Shown piece after piece: positions 8,414 through 17,363 of a stretch of DNA of 64,000 bases. The stretch is from positions 2,046,001-2,110,000 of the forward strand of contig OY969762.1 in the NCBI GenBank assembly GCA_963702835.1. The letters run 5' to 3'. The notes below the pieces were generated by a model. It searched no databases, was not told the origin of the DNA, and saw only the letters and a list, made by a program, of their open reading frames with translations. The stretch comes from JAFGAV01 sp041479055 (GTDB lineage Bacteria; Acidobacteriota; Aminicenantia; Aminicenantales; JAFGAV01). Each line of letters opens with the position of its first letter. Position 1 is the stretch's first letter. The position numbers and the translations under genes were made by a program.

Positions 8414-8525
8414 ATTAATATTCTTACCCCCGGAACCCCATTATCGGCATATATAGTGCTGTTCTTGGCACCCTACAAAATATAGAAAATACCCTAAAAA
8501 AATCGCAAATTTTTGTTGTTTTTGC

Positions 8526-8554
8526 TTGACTTTCTGGATTTTCATGCTTATTAT
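8526..8554 (+). promoter_or_regulatory. Promoter of the dcw cluster (PmraZ)
   Basis: TTGACT (8526-8531), a 17-base spacer and TATTAT (8549-8554) predict a start near 8561, immediately before the MraZ-type GGG repeats. The remaining gap from 8414 is AT-rich and holds no recognisable gene. Confidence 0.75.
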
Positions 8555-8565
8555 TTAGTTGCTAA

Positions 8566-8590
8566 CGGGACGAAACGGGAAAAAATGGGG
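8566..8590 (+). promoter_or_regulatory. MraZ operator: three GGG boxes with 10-base period
   Basis: CGGGA, CGGGA and TGGGG boxes have GGG at 8567, 8577 and 8587, exactly one helical turn apart. MraZ proteins are known to bind repeated TGGGN boxes separated by 5 bases in front of their own gene. The third box overlaps the mraZ start codon (ATG 8585), so binding could block transcription and initiation together. Confidence 0.65.
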
Positions 8591-9055
8591 AATTTACTCC
8601 TGGGAAGCGGTACTGCGCGCTTAGACAAAAGCGGCCGGCTCAAAATTCCTGAAAAATTCCGCGTCGCGATCGAAGAGCGCTACGGTAAGGATGTCTTCGT
8701 CACCTCCCTGAACAACGAGGCCACCCACATTTTCCCCCTGCCCATTTGGCTCAAGCTGACGGGTATCACCCAGGAGGGCACTATCCAGTTCAAGCCATCC
8801 GTTCAAAACCTCCTCATCCGGGTCAGCCGCATGGGGTCTATCAGCCAGATCGACCCCAAAGGCCGGGTCCTCATCAGCCCCCATCTCCGGCAGAAAGCCA
8901 GACTCGACGGCGAGGTTGAAGTGTTGGGCATCAACGACACGCACCTCCAGGTGTGGAACAAGGAAATTCTGGACAAGACGATCGAAGCCAAGCCGTTGAC
9001 CGACGAGGACTGGGAAAGCATCGCCCGCCTTTCGTCCCGGGGGCGCGATGAATGA
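8585..9055 (+). CDS. mraZ: Transcriptional regulator MraZ
   Basis: A 156-residue DNA-binding protein made of two AbrB-like MraZ repeats, each with a DxxGR turn: LDKSGRLKIPEKFR (about residues 12-25) and IDPKGRVLISPHLR. MraZ forms ring-shaped oligomers and represses the dcw operon. The frame is open from 8513, but ATG 8585 gives the normal N-terminus (GSGTARLDKSGR) and lies at the operator. The stop overlaps the rsmH start (ATGA), the first of many coupled junctions in this cluster. Confidence 0.93.
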   Translation: MGNLLLGSGTARLDKSGRLKIPEKFRVAIEERYGKDVFVTSLNNEATHIFPLPIWLKLTGITQEGTIQFKPSVQNLLIRVSRMGSISQIDPKGRVLISPHLRQKARLDGEVEVLGINDTHLQVWNKEILDKTIEAKPLTDEDWESIARLSSRGRDE

Positions 9056-9945
9056 GCGACAAGAATCACGTCCCCGTTCTTCTCAGCGAGGTTCTTTGCT
9101 TTCTGGACGCCGGCCGGGAAGGCCTCTACATTGATTGCACCCTGGGATTGGCCGGCCACGCCGCGGCCATCCTGGAGGCCAGCCCCCGCTCGAACCTGGT
9201 CGGCCTCGACCTCGACGAAAGGTCGATCGAGGCGGCCAAGGCCAGGCTGGCCGGCTGCCTCGACCGGATCACCCTCTACCATTCGGATTATCGCAACCTC
9301 CCCGAGCTGGATATCCCCTGGACAGAGGTCCGCGGCGTGCTCCTGGACCTGGGCCTGTCCTCTTTCCAGCTCGACGCGGCCGAGCGCGGTTTCAGCTTCA
9401 ACCTGGAGGGCCCGCTCGACATGCGCTTCGACCTGCGAAATAAGACGACCGCCCATAAAATCCTGCACAAATATTCCGAGCCGAAGCTGGCCCAGCTCTT
9501 CCGCGATTATGGTGAGCTTCGCCAAGCCAACCTCCTGGCCCGCCGGATCATTTCCGCCCGAAAGGGCGACGGCTTGGAGACCACCACCCAGCTTCGCCGA
9601 CTGGTCGAGGAGGTCTGCCGCTGGCATCCCCAGAAAGGCAAACTCCATCCGGCGGCCAAGGTCTTCCAGGCCTTGCGCATCGAGGTCAACGGCGAGCTGG
9701 AAGGCCTGGATCTTTTCCTGGAAAAAATTCTTTCTCTTCTTCCCCGGGGCGGCCGGATGGTGGCCATCGCCTTTCATTCCCTGGAGGATAGAATCGTCAA
9801 GCAGACTTTTTTGAAGCTGGCCGCCGCGGAAGGCCGGGGAATCCTCCTCATCCTGACCAAGAAGCCGGTCATCGCCGGCCCGGCTGAGCTGGCCGCCAAC
9901 CCCCGGGCCCATTCGGCCAAGCTCAGAGCGGCCCAGAGGCTATGA
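9052..9945 (+). CDS. rsmH: 16S rRNA (cytosine-1402-N4)-methyltransferase RsmH
   Basis: A 297-residue SAM-dependent methyltransferase that modifies C1402 in the decoding centre of 16S rRNA. Visible marks: N-terminal HVPVLLSEVL, the SAM-binding YIDCTLGLAGHAAAILE and LVGLDLDERSIEAA, LLDLGLSSFQLD, and the C-terminal FHSLEDRIVKQTF. Length is normal. It overlaps mraZ by 4 bases and abuts the ftsL-like gene. Confidence 0.95.
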   Translation: MSDKNHVPVLLSEVLCFLDAGREGLYIDCTLGLAGHAAAILEASPRSNLVGLDLDERSIEAAKARLAGCLDRITLYHSDYRNLPELDIPWTEVRGVLLDLGLSSFQLDAAERGFSFNLEGPLDMRFDLRNKTTAHKILHKYSEPKLAQLFRDYGELRQANLLARRIISARKGDGLETTTQLRRLVEEVCRWHPQKGKLHPAAKVFQALRIEVNGELEGLDLFLEKILSLLPRGGRMVAIAFHSLEDRIVKQTFLKLAAAEGRGILLILTKKPVIAGPAELAANPRAHSAKLRAAQRL

Positions 9946-10275
9946 ATGGTCAGACAAAAACGATCCCGGCTGGCCCTGCTGCTGACCGTCCTGGCTGTGA
10001 GCCTGGCCATCGCCGGCCTGACCTTTTACCTGTGGCATCTGAATGAAATGACCCGCCTCGGCTACGAAGCCTCCCGGCTGGAGGAAGAAATCAACCGGGT
10101 GAAAGAGGAAGTTCGGAAGCTGGAAACAAAAAAAGCCGGTTTGTTGACCTTGGACCGTGTGGAAAAGATAGCCCGGCAAAAGCTTCGGATGACCGACCCG
10201 CAGCCGGGTCAGGTTTTCTACGAGGGCCAAGCCACCGAGCAGATAAAGGTCCACCCCAAGGGGCTGTCTCGATGA
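9946..10275 (+). CDS. ftsL: FtsL-like cell-division protein
   Basis: A 109-residue bitopic membrane protein: short basic cytoplasmic end, one helix (residues 9-31, LALLLTVLAVSLAIAGLTFYL), then a periplasmic coiled coil (about residues 37-70, rich in Glu, Lys and Leu) ending in VEKIARQKLRM. FtsL sequences diverge strongly; the call rests on this layout and on its place between rsmH and ftsI. It begins directly after the rsmH stop and overlaps ftsI by 4 bases. It should form the FtsQLB-type division subcomplex. Confidence 0.8.
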   Translation: MVRQKRSRLALLLTVLAVSLAIAGLTFYLWHLNEMTRLGYEASRLEEEINRVKEEVRKLETKKAGLLTLDRVEKIARQKLRMTDPQPGQVFYEGQATEQIKVHPKGLSR

Positions 10276-12050
10276 AGACCTATCGTTATTCCGCTTCCAT
10301 GAACGACCCGCAGCGGAGACGGGTCAGCCGCCGCACCGCCTGGCTGGCGCTGGGGCTCGGCCTGTGGTCCTGTCTGCTTGTCCTGCGACTGATTCAACTC
10401 CAGGTCCTGGAGCACGGCCGCTACAGGACGGAGGTCATCGAACAAAGCCGCAACAAACTGCCCATCCGGCCGAGGCGGGGCACCATCTTTGACTGCAACG
10501 GCAGAATCCTGGCCCGCAGCCTTCCCGTCGAGTCCGTCTATCTCGCGCCCGCCCCCGACGGGCCTGTTTCTGCCGAGCTGGCTAAAGTCAAAGCGCTCAA
10601 GGACATCCTGAACCTAAGCCCGGCGGACCTCCAAGCCATTCACAAACGGATCGCCCGCAAGGAGCATTTCATTTACCTCAAACGCCAGGTTTTGCCCGAG
10701 ACCGCCGCGAAGGCCGAAGCCCTGGGGCTGCCGGGGGTCTCTTCCCATGCCGAGACCAAGCGTTTTTACCCCAACGGCCGGCTGGCGGCCCATGTGCTGG
10801 GCGGCGTGAACATCGATGAGCAAGGCCAGGCCGGAGTCGAATTCGCTGACAACGGTATGCTCCAGGGCCGGACCGGCCAAGCCCTCGTCCTCCGGGACGC
10901 CAAGCGCCGCAAGTACCGCCTGGAGACGCTCCGTGAGTCGGAGCCCGGCCAGGACATCACCCTGACCCTGGACGAAACCATCCAGTACATCGTGGAGAAG
11001 GAACTGGAGAAAGCCGTCCTCTCCACCCGGGCGGCCTGGGGCACGGTCATCGTTTCCCAGCCCGCTTCGGGTGAGATCCTGGCCCTGGCCAGTTTCCCCA
11101 ACTATGACCCGAATGACTATCCGCCGGCCCCTCCCGGAGCGGACCGCAACCGGGCCTTCCAGTTCAACTTCGAGCCCGGCTCGACTTTCAAGATCATCAC
11201 CGCGGCAGCGGCCTTGGAGAACGGCGCGGTCAGCCTGGCCGAAACCTTTGACTGCCGGGAGAATTCGCTGGAGATCCCGGGCAAAGACATCCGGGACTAT
11301 AAGCCCTTCGGCAGGCTGTCCTTCAGTGATGTATTTATTTATTCCTCCAACATCGGCGCTATCCGAGTGGGAGCCCGCCTCGGCGAGCCGGCCCTCCGCC
11401 GAATGATCCAGGCCTTCGGCTTCGGACACAAAACCGGCCTGGACCTGCCCGGGGAGGAAGAAGGGATTTGCCGTCCCCTGGCCCGCTGGACCGGGCGAAC
11501 TCTCCCCTCTGTATCAATCGGATACGAAATATCGGTCACCGCCCTTCAGCTCCTCCAGGCCTTGAACACGGTGGCCAACCATGGCCTTCAGGCCCGGCCC
11601 TACATCGTCAACCGGACGAACGGCCGGGGGGCAGTTCCGGCCAACACGCGTCCGCTTCCCCAGCGCATCATCTCTCCGGAGACGGCCGACAGCCTGACCG
11701 CCATCCTGGAGAGGGCGGTGGAGGAGGGGACCGGCCGGGAGGCCAGGATCGACGGCTACCGGATCGCCGGCAAAACAGGGACCACCCAGAAATACGACCC
11801 TCAGAAAGGCGGTTACTCCCTTGAACGTCACTTGGCCTCGTTCGGCGGTTTCTTCCCCGCAGACGCTCCAGCCCTGTCCATGATCGTGGTCATCGACGAG
11901 CCTCAGGGACGGTACTACGGAGGCCAGGTGGCCGCCCCCGTATTTCGCGAGATCGGACGCCAGGTTCTCCGCTATTTAAAAATCTATCCGCGCTTCCAGC
12001 CGGGCCGAGGAGTCACGGCGGCCCCCCTAATCCCGGGAGGGACTCGGTGA
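10272..12050 (+). CDS. ftsI: Penicillin-binding protein 3 / FtsI, septal transpeptidase
   Basis: A 592-residue class B penicillin-binding protein that cross-links septal peptidoglycan. After a membrane anchor (about residues 23-43) come the PBP dimerisation domain (beginning near RPRRGTIFDCNGRILA) and the transpeptidase domain with all three motifs: STFK (304-307), SSN (358-360) and KTGT (501-504). No PASTA domain follows. It overlaps ftsL by 4 bases and murE by 4 bases, consistent with coupled translation in the dcw operon. Confidence 0.95.
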   Translation: MKTYRYSASMNDPQRRRVSRRTAWLALGLGLWSCLLVLRLIQLQVLEHGRYRTEVIEQSRNKLPIRPRRGTIFDCNGRILARSLPVESVYLAPAPDGPVSAELAKVKALKDILNLSPADLQAIHKRIARKEHFIYLKRQVLPETAAKAEALGLPGVSSHAETKRFYPNGRLAAHVLGGVNIDEQGQAGVEFADNGMLQGRTGQALVLRDAKRRKYRLETLRESEPGQDITLTLDETIQYIVEKELEKAVLSTRAAWGTVIVSQPASGEILALASFPNYDPNDYPPAPPGADRNRAFQFNFEPGSTFKIITAAAALENGAVSLAETFDCRENSLEIPGKDIRDYKPFGRLSFSDVFIYSSNIGAIRVGARLGEPALRRMIQAFGFGHKTGLDLPGEEEGICRPLARWTGRTLPSVSIGYEISVTALQLLQALNTVANHGLQARPYIVNRTNGRGAVPANTRPLPQRIISPETADSLTAILERAVEEGTGREARIDGYRIAGKTGTTQKYDPQKGGYSLERHLASFGGFFPADAPALSMIVVIDEPQGRYYGGQVAAPVFREIGRQVLRYLKIYPRFQPGRGVTAAPLIPGGTR

Positions 12051-13522
12051 AGCTGCGCGAAGTGCTGCAGGACATCCCGCTGGTCCACCTTTCCGGGAGC
12101 GGCGAGGAAGAGATTAAAAGCATCGTCTATTCCTCGGGCCGGGTGACGCCCGGCAGTCTGTTTGCCGCCCTGCGGGGCGGAAAGCGGGACGGGCTGGACT
12201 TCGTTGGGGAAGCCTTGAAGAAGGGCGCCGCGGCCGTTCTGGCGGACCGGCCCAAACCGCCGGAATTCTCGGGGGTCTGGGTACAAGTCCAGGATAGCCG
12301 CGAGGCCCTGGCTTTGTCCGCGGCGAACTTCTACGGCCGGCCCAGCCGGAAGCTGACGGTCGTGGGCGTAACGGGCACCAAAGGCAAAACCACGGTCACT
12401 CACCTCCTGGAATCCATCCTCCAAGAGGCCAATTTCCGGCCCGGCCTCATCGGCACCATTTCCTACCGCGGCCCCGGGTTTTCCAGCGAGGCGGAACGGA
12501 CAACCCCCGAAGCGCCCGACATCCAGCTCCTGCTGCGCCGGATGCTGGAGGCCGGGGCCAGCCATTGTCTGCTTGAGGTGTCCTCTCACGCCCTCGACCT
12601 AAAACGAGTCTGGGGCGTCGAGTTCGACGTGGCCATTTTCACCAACCTCAGCGGCGAACACCTGGACTATCACGCTTCCATGGAAGAATATTTCGAGGCC
12701 AAGAAGAAGCTGTTCTTCCTCAACACCAAAAAGAGAACGGCCGTGGTCAATATAGATGACCCTTACGGCCGGAAGCTGCTGGAGGAGCTGCCCCTGAAAA
12801 CCATCTCCTTCGGCTGCAACCCGGCGGCCATCGTCCGGGCCAGCCATTACTTTTTCGACCAGGACGGCCTGCGGCTGACGGCCCAATACCCGGGCGGCCG
12901 GGCGGAACTCAGCTCGCCGCTCATGGGCCGGCACAACCTCTACAACATCCTGGCCGCCCTGGCCGCCGGGCTGGCCCTCAACATTCCCCTGGCCAGCATC
13001 TCCAGCGGCATAGCCCGCCTGCGCAGCGTTCCCGGACGGCTGGAAAAGGTGGACAACGACCAGGGGGTGCTGGTTTTCGTGGACTATGCCCACACCGACA
13101 GCGCCCTGCGCCATCTGCTGGAGACCGCCCGCAGCCTCACCTCCAGCCGGGTCATCCTGGTCTTCGGCGCGGGCGGCGACCGGGACCGGTCCAAGCGGGA
13201 ACGGATGGGCGCCGTGGCGGCCGACCTGGCGGACTGGTCTTTCCTCACTTCAGACAATCCCCGCTCCGAGGACCCGGCCGCTATTCTGGCCGAGATCGAA
13301 AAGGGTTTTCACAAAAAAGGCCGCAAAACCTTCACTTCGGTGGCGGACCGTCGGGAAGCCATCGTCCGGGCCCTGTCCTTCGCCCGGAAGGGAGATATCG
13401 TCCTTGTGGCGGGCAAAGGACACGAGCCATACCAGATCATCAAAGACCAGCGCCTTCCCTTCAATGACGCCGAAGTCATCCGGGAAGTCCTGGCCCACCT
13501 GAAAAAGGCCAATCATGGCTGA
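12047..13522 (+). CDS. murE: UDP-MurNAc-tripeptide synthetase MurE (meso-DAP adding)
   Basis: A 491-residue ATP-dependent ligase of the Mur family that adds the third residue to UDP-MurNAc-L-Ala-D-Glu. The ATP loop GTKGKTT is at 110-116, the carbamylated-lysine region follows, and DNPRSEDP (403-410) is the motif that accompanies meso-diaminopimelate specificity. This implies DAP-type peptidoglycan. It starts at GTG 12047 with GGGAGG upstream and overlaps murF by 8 bases. Confidence 0.96.
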   Translation: MKLREVLQDIPLVHLSGSGEEEIKSIVYSSGRVTPGSLFAALRGGKRDGLDFVGEALKKGAAAVLADRPKPPEFSGVWVQVQDSREALALSAANFYGRPSRKLTVVGVTGTKGKTTVTHLLESILQEANFRPGLIGTISYRGPGFSSEAERTTPEAPDIQLLLRRMLEAGASHCLLEVSSHALDLKRVWGVEFDVAIFTNLSGEHLDYHASMEEYFEAKKKLFFLNTKKRTAVVNIDDPYGRKLLEELPLKTISFGCNPAAIVRASHYFFDQDGLRLTAQYPGGRAELSSPLMGRHNLYNILAALAAGLALNIPLASISSGIARLRSVPGRLEKVDNDQGVLVFVDYAHTDSALRHLLETARSLTSSRVILVFGAGGDRDRSKRERMGAVAADLADWSFLTSDNPRSEDPAAILAEIEKGFHKKGRKTFTSVADRREAIVRALSFARKGDIVLVAGKGHEPYQIIKDQRLPFNDAEVIREVLAHLKKANHG

Positions 13523-14888
13523 GCTGCGCCTGGATGAAATCGCCCGTGGCCTGAACGGCGCTCTGCTCCAGGGCGATCCCAACCGCACTTTCCGGACGTT
13601 CAATATCGATTCGCGCCAGACGAGGGCCGGCGAGCTCTTCTTTGCCGTCGTCGCCGGACGCAACGGTCATGACTTTGTGCCCGATGCCTGGCATAAGGGA
13701 GCCGGCGGAGCGGTCATTTCCCAGGAAATATCCATTCCCGACCCGTCTTTCGGCCTCGTCCGAGTCCCGGACACGGTGGCCGGCCTGCAGGCTCTGGCCG
13801 CCCAGACGCTCCGCCGGCAAGGCCTGCGCGTGGTGGGCATCACCGGCAGCGCCGGCAAAACAATGACCAAGGAATTCACCGCGGCGCTGGTCGGCGGCCG
13901 GTTCCATGTTCTCCGCTCCTCCGGCAACCTCAACAACCACTTGGGCCTGGCCCTGACCCTGCTCGGTCTGGAAAAAGAGCACAACCTGGCCGTCTTGGAG
14001 ATGGCCATGAGCGGCCCGGGCGAAATCCGCCGACTGACCCAGGTGGCGCCTCCCGACATCGCCGTTATCACCAACATCCATCCCGTGCATCTGGCCTTCT
14101 TCAAGAACCTGGAGGAGATCGCCGCCGCCAAGCGAGAGATCCTGGAGGGGACCAAAGCGAACGGCAGAGCCGTTCTGAACCATGATGATCTCCTCGTCCG
14201 CCAAACGGCCGCCGACTGGCCGGGCGAGAGAATTTATTTCGGCTCGTCCCCGGGGTGCCCGGTCCGGGCCGAAGGCCTCCGCTCTAAAGGCTATGACGGC
14301 CTGGAGTTCACCGTGTGCCTGGGCCGGGAAAAAGAGAAGGTCCGCATCCCTTTCTTTTACGACTCCTTCGTCTCCAACCTCCTGGCCGCCTGCGGGGCGG
14401 CTTACGGCTTGGGCCTGAGCCTGGCCGACTTGCTGCCCCGTTTTGCCCTGCTCCAGCCCTTCCCCCAGCGCGGCGCTCTCATCCGTCTTCCGGGGAATAG
14501 AGTCCTCCTGGACGACTCCTACAATTCGAACCCCCGGGCCCTCGAGTCCGCTCTGGAAGGCGCGGCGCGGCTACCGGCTAAACGGAGAATAGCTGTTTTG
14601 GGCGACATGCTGGAACTCGGCCCGCGGGAGACGGAATTCCACCAGGAGGCCGGCCGGAAGGTGGCCCGGCTGGGCTTTCAGATGCTGGTGACCATAGGGC
14701 CTTTGACCCGTCACCTGGCCGAGGGAGCCGCCTCGGCCGGCCTGGACCGGAATCGGATCCATTCTTTTGACCAACCCCAAGAAGCGGCCGAGGCTGTCGG
14801 TCCCCTGCTCCGCCGGGGCGACCTGGTTTTGGTCAAAGGATCGCACGGCGTCCACTTGGAGAAGTTTGTGGCTAAAATCAAAGGCTGA
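13515..14888 (+). CDS. murF: UDP-MurNAc-tripeptide D-Ala-D-Ala ligase MurF
   Basis: A 457-residue Mur ligase that attaches D-Ala-D-Ala to the UDP-MurNAc tripeptide. The ATP loop GSAGKTMTKE is at 111-120, with Met where Thr or Ser is common. NLNNHLGL and LDDSYNSNPRALESAL are typical MurF segments. It overlaps murE by 8 bases; mraY follows after 15 bases. The substrate dipeptide would come from the ddl gene at 27229-28299. Confidence 0.95.
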   Translation: MAELRLDEIARGLNGALLQGDPNRTFRTFNIDSRQTRAGELFFAVVAGRNGHDFVPDAWHKGAGGAVISQEISIPDPSFGLVRVPDTVAGLQALAAQTLRRQGLRVVGITGSAGKTMTKEFTAALVGGRFHVLRSSGNLNNHLGLALTLLGLEKEHNLAVLEMAMSGPGEIRRLTQVAPPDIAVITNIHPVHLAFFKNLEEIAAAKREILEGTKANGRAVLNHDDLLVRQTAADWPGERIYFGSSPGCPVRAEGLRSKGYDGLEFTVCLGREKEKVRIPFFYDSFVSNLLAACGAAYGLGLSLADLLPRFALLQPFPQRGALIRLPGNRVLLDDSYNSNPRALESALEGAARLPAKRRIAVLGDMLELGPRETEFHQEAGRKVARLGFQMLVTIGPLTRHLAEGAASAGLDRNRIHSFDQPQEAAEAVGPLLRRGDLVLVKGSHGVHLEKFVAKIKG

Positions 14889-14903
14889 CCAAGGAGACCT
14901 GAA

Positions 14904-15992
14904 GTGCTGTACTTTCTGCTCGTCCCTCTTCGAAGCCTGTCCATCTTCTTCAACGTCTTCCGCTACATCACCGTCCGGACTGCCCTGGCCGGGATCACCG
15001 CCCTGCTGCTGAGCCTGCTCCTCGGCCCGGTCCTCATCAAAGCGCTGAAGAAGCGCCAGATCGGCCAGGAAATCCGCTCGGACGGGCCGGAGTCTCACCA
15101 CGGCAAGAAAGGGACGCCGACCATGGGCGGCATCCTCATCATCGCCTCAACCCTCCTGCCCACCCTGCTGTGGGGCAACCTCAAGAATTCGTATCTCTGG
15201 CTGGCCATGGCCACCATGTTCTTCTTCGGCCTGGTCGGATTTTGGGATGATGGACTCAAGGTCCGCCACAAGAGGTCGCTGGGGCTGCGCTTCTGGCAGA
15301 AAATCGTTATCCAGATCTTCCTGGCCCTGGCGGCCGGCCTGTGCCTGGTGTTGATGGGGCTCCATGGCCAGTTCGACCTGCGCCTGAGCTTTCCCTTCCT
15401 CAAGAACTGGACGCCGATCTTGGGCTGGTTCTACCTGCCCTGGATCGCTTTCATCCTGGTGGGCTCCTCCAATTCGGTCAACCTGGCCGATGGCCTGGAC
15501 GGGCTGGCCATCGGGCTGACCCTCATCGGGGCCTCGGCCCTGACCGCCCTGTGCTATATCACCGGCAATGCCATCTGGTCGCGCTACCTGGATATCACCT
15601 TCGTCCGGCCGGCCGCGGAGCTGACCGTCTTTGCCGGCGCCTTCGCCGGCGCCTGCCTGGGCTTCTTGTGGTACAACTGCCATCCGGCCCAAGTATTCAT
15701 GGGGGATGTCGGCGCCCTGTCCATCGGCGGCACCCTGGGCATGCTGGCCCTTCTCATCAAACAGGAGTTCCTGCTCTTCACCGTGGCCGGCGTGTTCATC
15801 CTGGAGGCCCTGTCCGTTGTGATCCAAGTCTCCTACTTCAAGCTCAGCGGAGGAAAACGGGTCTTTCGCATGGCCCCCCTCCATCATCATTTTGAGAAAT
15901 TGGGCTGGCCAGAGCAGAAGGTCGTCGTCCGCTTCTGGGTGCTGGCCATCATCTTCGCCCTCTTCAGCTTGACCACTTTGAAATTGAGGTGA
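14904..15992 (+). CDS. mraY: Phospho-MurNAc-pentapeptide transferase MraY
   Basis: A 362-residue integral membrane enzyme with about ten helices that moves phospho-MurNAc-pentapeptide onto undecaprenyl phosphate, giving lipid I. Signatures: KKGTPTMGGIL, NSVNLADGLDGLA (catalytic Asp cluster), FMGDVGALSIGG and the final MAPLHHHFEKLGW loop. GTG 14904 is preceded by AAGGAG. Length is normal. It is followed by murD after 3 bases. Confidence 0.96.
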   Translation: MLYFLLVPLRSLSIFFNVFRYITVRTALAGITALLLSLLLGPVLIKALKKRQIGQEIRSDGPESHHGKKGTPTMGGILIIASTLLPTLLWGNLKNSYLWLAMATMFFFGLVGFWDDGLKVRHKRSLGLRFWQKIVIQIFLALAAGLCLVLMGLHGQFDLRLSFPFLKNWTPILGWFYLPWIAFILVGSSNSVNLADGLDGLAIGLTLIGASALTALCYITGNAIWSRYLDITFVRPAAELTVFAGAFAGACLGFLWYNCHPAQVFMGDVGALSIGGTLGMLALLIKQEFLLFTVAGVFILEALSVVIQVSYFKLSGGKRVFRMAPLHHHFEKLGWPEQKVVVRFWVLAIIFALFSLTTLKLR

Positions 15993-15995
15993 CCT

Positions 15996-17363
15996 GTGGA
16001 ACTGAGCGGCAAACGCGTTCTGGTCGTCGGCCTGGGCAAGACAGGCCAGGCGGTCGCTCGGTTTCTGCTGGAGCGCGGAGCGCGGGTCAAGGTGAGCGAG
16101 AAGCGGAAGCTGGAGGATGTGGATCCGTCCGGCCGCTCCTGGGCTGAGCGGGGCGTGGCCGTCGAAGCGGGTGGGCACCGGCTGGAATCCTTTCTTCAGA
16201 CGGACCTCATCGTGCCCAGCCCGGGCGTGCCCCCTCTTTGTGCCGAGCTGCGAGCCGCCCGGGAGAAAAAAATCCCCGTCCTCTCTGAGGTCGAACTCGC
16301 TTTCCGGTTCCTCAAGGGAACCGTGGCGGGCGTCACCGGCTCCTGCGGCAAGTCCACCACCGTCAGCCTGGCTCATAAAATCCTCCGGGAGGCCGGACAA
16401 CCGTCCTTCCTGGCGGGCAACATCGGCCGGCCGCTTATTTCCTTTGTGGCCAAGAGCCGGCCTCATCACATCTATGTCACCGAACTCTCGAGCTTTCAGC
16501 TCTATTACATCGAGGAATTCCGGGCCCGGGTAGCGGCCTTCCTCAACATCTCCCTGAACCACATGGATTGGCATCCCACCTTCGAGGACTATTACGACAC
16601 CAAGAAGAGGCTCATCCTCGGCCAGAGGCCGGGCGACACGGCCATACTCAACCGGGACGATCCCCGGGTGTGGGCCTTGAGCTCGAAGGCGGCCTCTACC
16701 GTACTCGGTTTCAGCCGAGCTAAACGAGTGAGCCGCGGCGCCTGTCTCGACCAAGATAAAATTATTCTGGTCGGAGAAGAGAGCGAACCCCTGATGGACA
16801 TCCGGCAGATTCCGCTGCCGGGCGTTCACAACCAGGAGAACATCATGGCCGCCGCCCTGGTGGGCCTGGCGCTCGGCGTGCCGCCAGCCTCCATGAGCCG
16901 CTCCATCCGGACCTTCGCCGGCCTGGAACATCGACTGGAGAAAGTGGCCGTCATCCGGGGAGTGACCTTTGTCAACGACTCCAAGGCCACCACGGTCAAT
17001 GCCGCGCTCAAGGCCGTGCAGAGCTTCAAACAGAAAATCGTGCTTATCCTGGGCGGCCGGGACAAGGGCGATGATTTCACCGTGCTGCGCGGCCTCTTGA
17101 AGCGGCAAGCCCGCCGGGTGATTCTCATCGGTGAGGCTAAGGAAAAAATCAAGGCCGCCCTGCGTGGGTCGGCTCCCCTGGAGGAGGCCCGGACCATGAA
17201 GGAGGCGGTTTCGCTCGGATTCCAGGCCGCCTCCCGCGGCGAGGTCGTCCTGCTGGCGCCGGCCTGCGCCAGCTTCGACATGTTCCGCAACTTTGAGGAG
17301 CGGGGCCGCGTTTTCAAAAGGGACGTTCTCCGCTTGGCCCGGAGCCGGAAGGTTAAGCCATGA
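15996..17363 (+). CDS. murD: UDP-MurNAc-L-Ala:D-Glu ligase MurD
   Basis: A 455-residue Mur ligase that adds D-glutamate to UDP-MurNAc-L-alanine. The N-terminal UDP-binding Rossmann domain starts VLVVGLGKTGQAVA; the ATP loop GSCGKSTT is at 115-122; NISLNHMDWH and GRDKGDDF are typical central and C-terminal segments. It starts at GTG and overlaps ftsW by 4 bases. Confidence 0.95.
   Translation: MELSGKRVLVVGLGKTGQAVARFLLERGARVKVSEKRKLEDVDPSGRSWAERGVAVEAGGHRLESFLQTDLIVPSPGVPPLCAELRAAREKKIPVLSEVELAFRFLKGTVAGVTGSCGKSTTVSLAHKILREAGQPSFLAGNIGRPLISFVAKSRPHHIYVTELSSFQLYYIEEFRARVAAFLNISLNHMDWHPTFEDYYDTKKRLILGQRPGDTAILNRDDPRVWALSSKAASTVLGFSRAKRVSRGACLDQDKIILVGEESEPLMDIRQIPLPGVHNQENIMAAALVGLALGVPPASMSRSIRTFAGLEHRLEKVAVIRGVTFVNDSKATTVNAALKAVQSFKQKIVLILGGRDKGDDFTVLRGLLKRQARRVILIGEAKEKIKAALRGSAPLEEARTMKEAVSLGFQAASRGEVVLLAPACASFDMFRNFEERGRVFKRDVLRLARSRKVKP

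Noticed and set aside
15147..17108. Long open frame on the minus strand (653 codons) opposite mraY and murD
   Set aside because: It is a mirror of GC-rich codon use in two certain genes; the translation is rich in Gln, His, Gly and Ala with no domain and no ribosome site.
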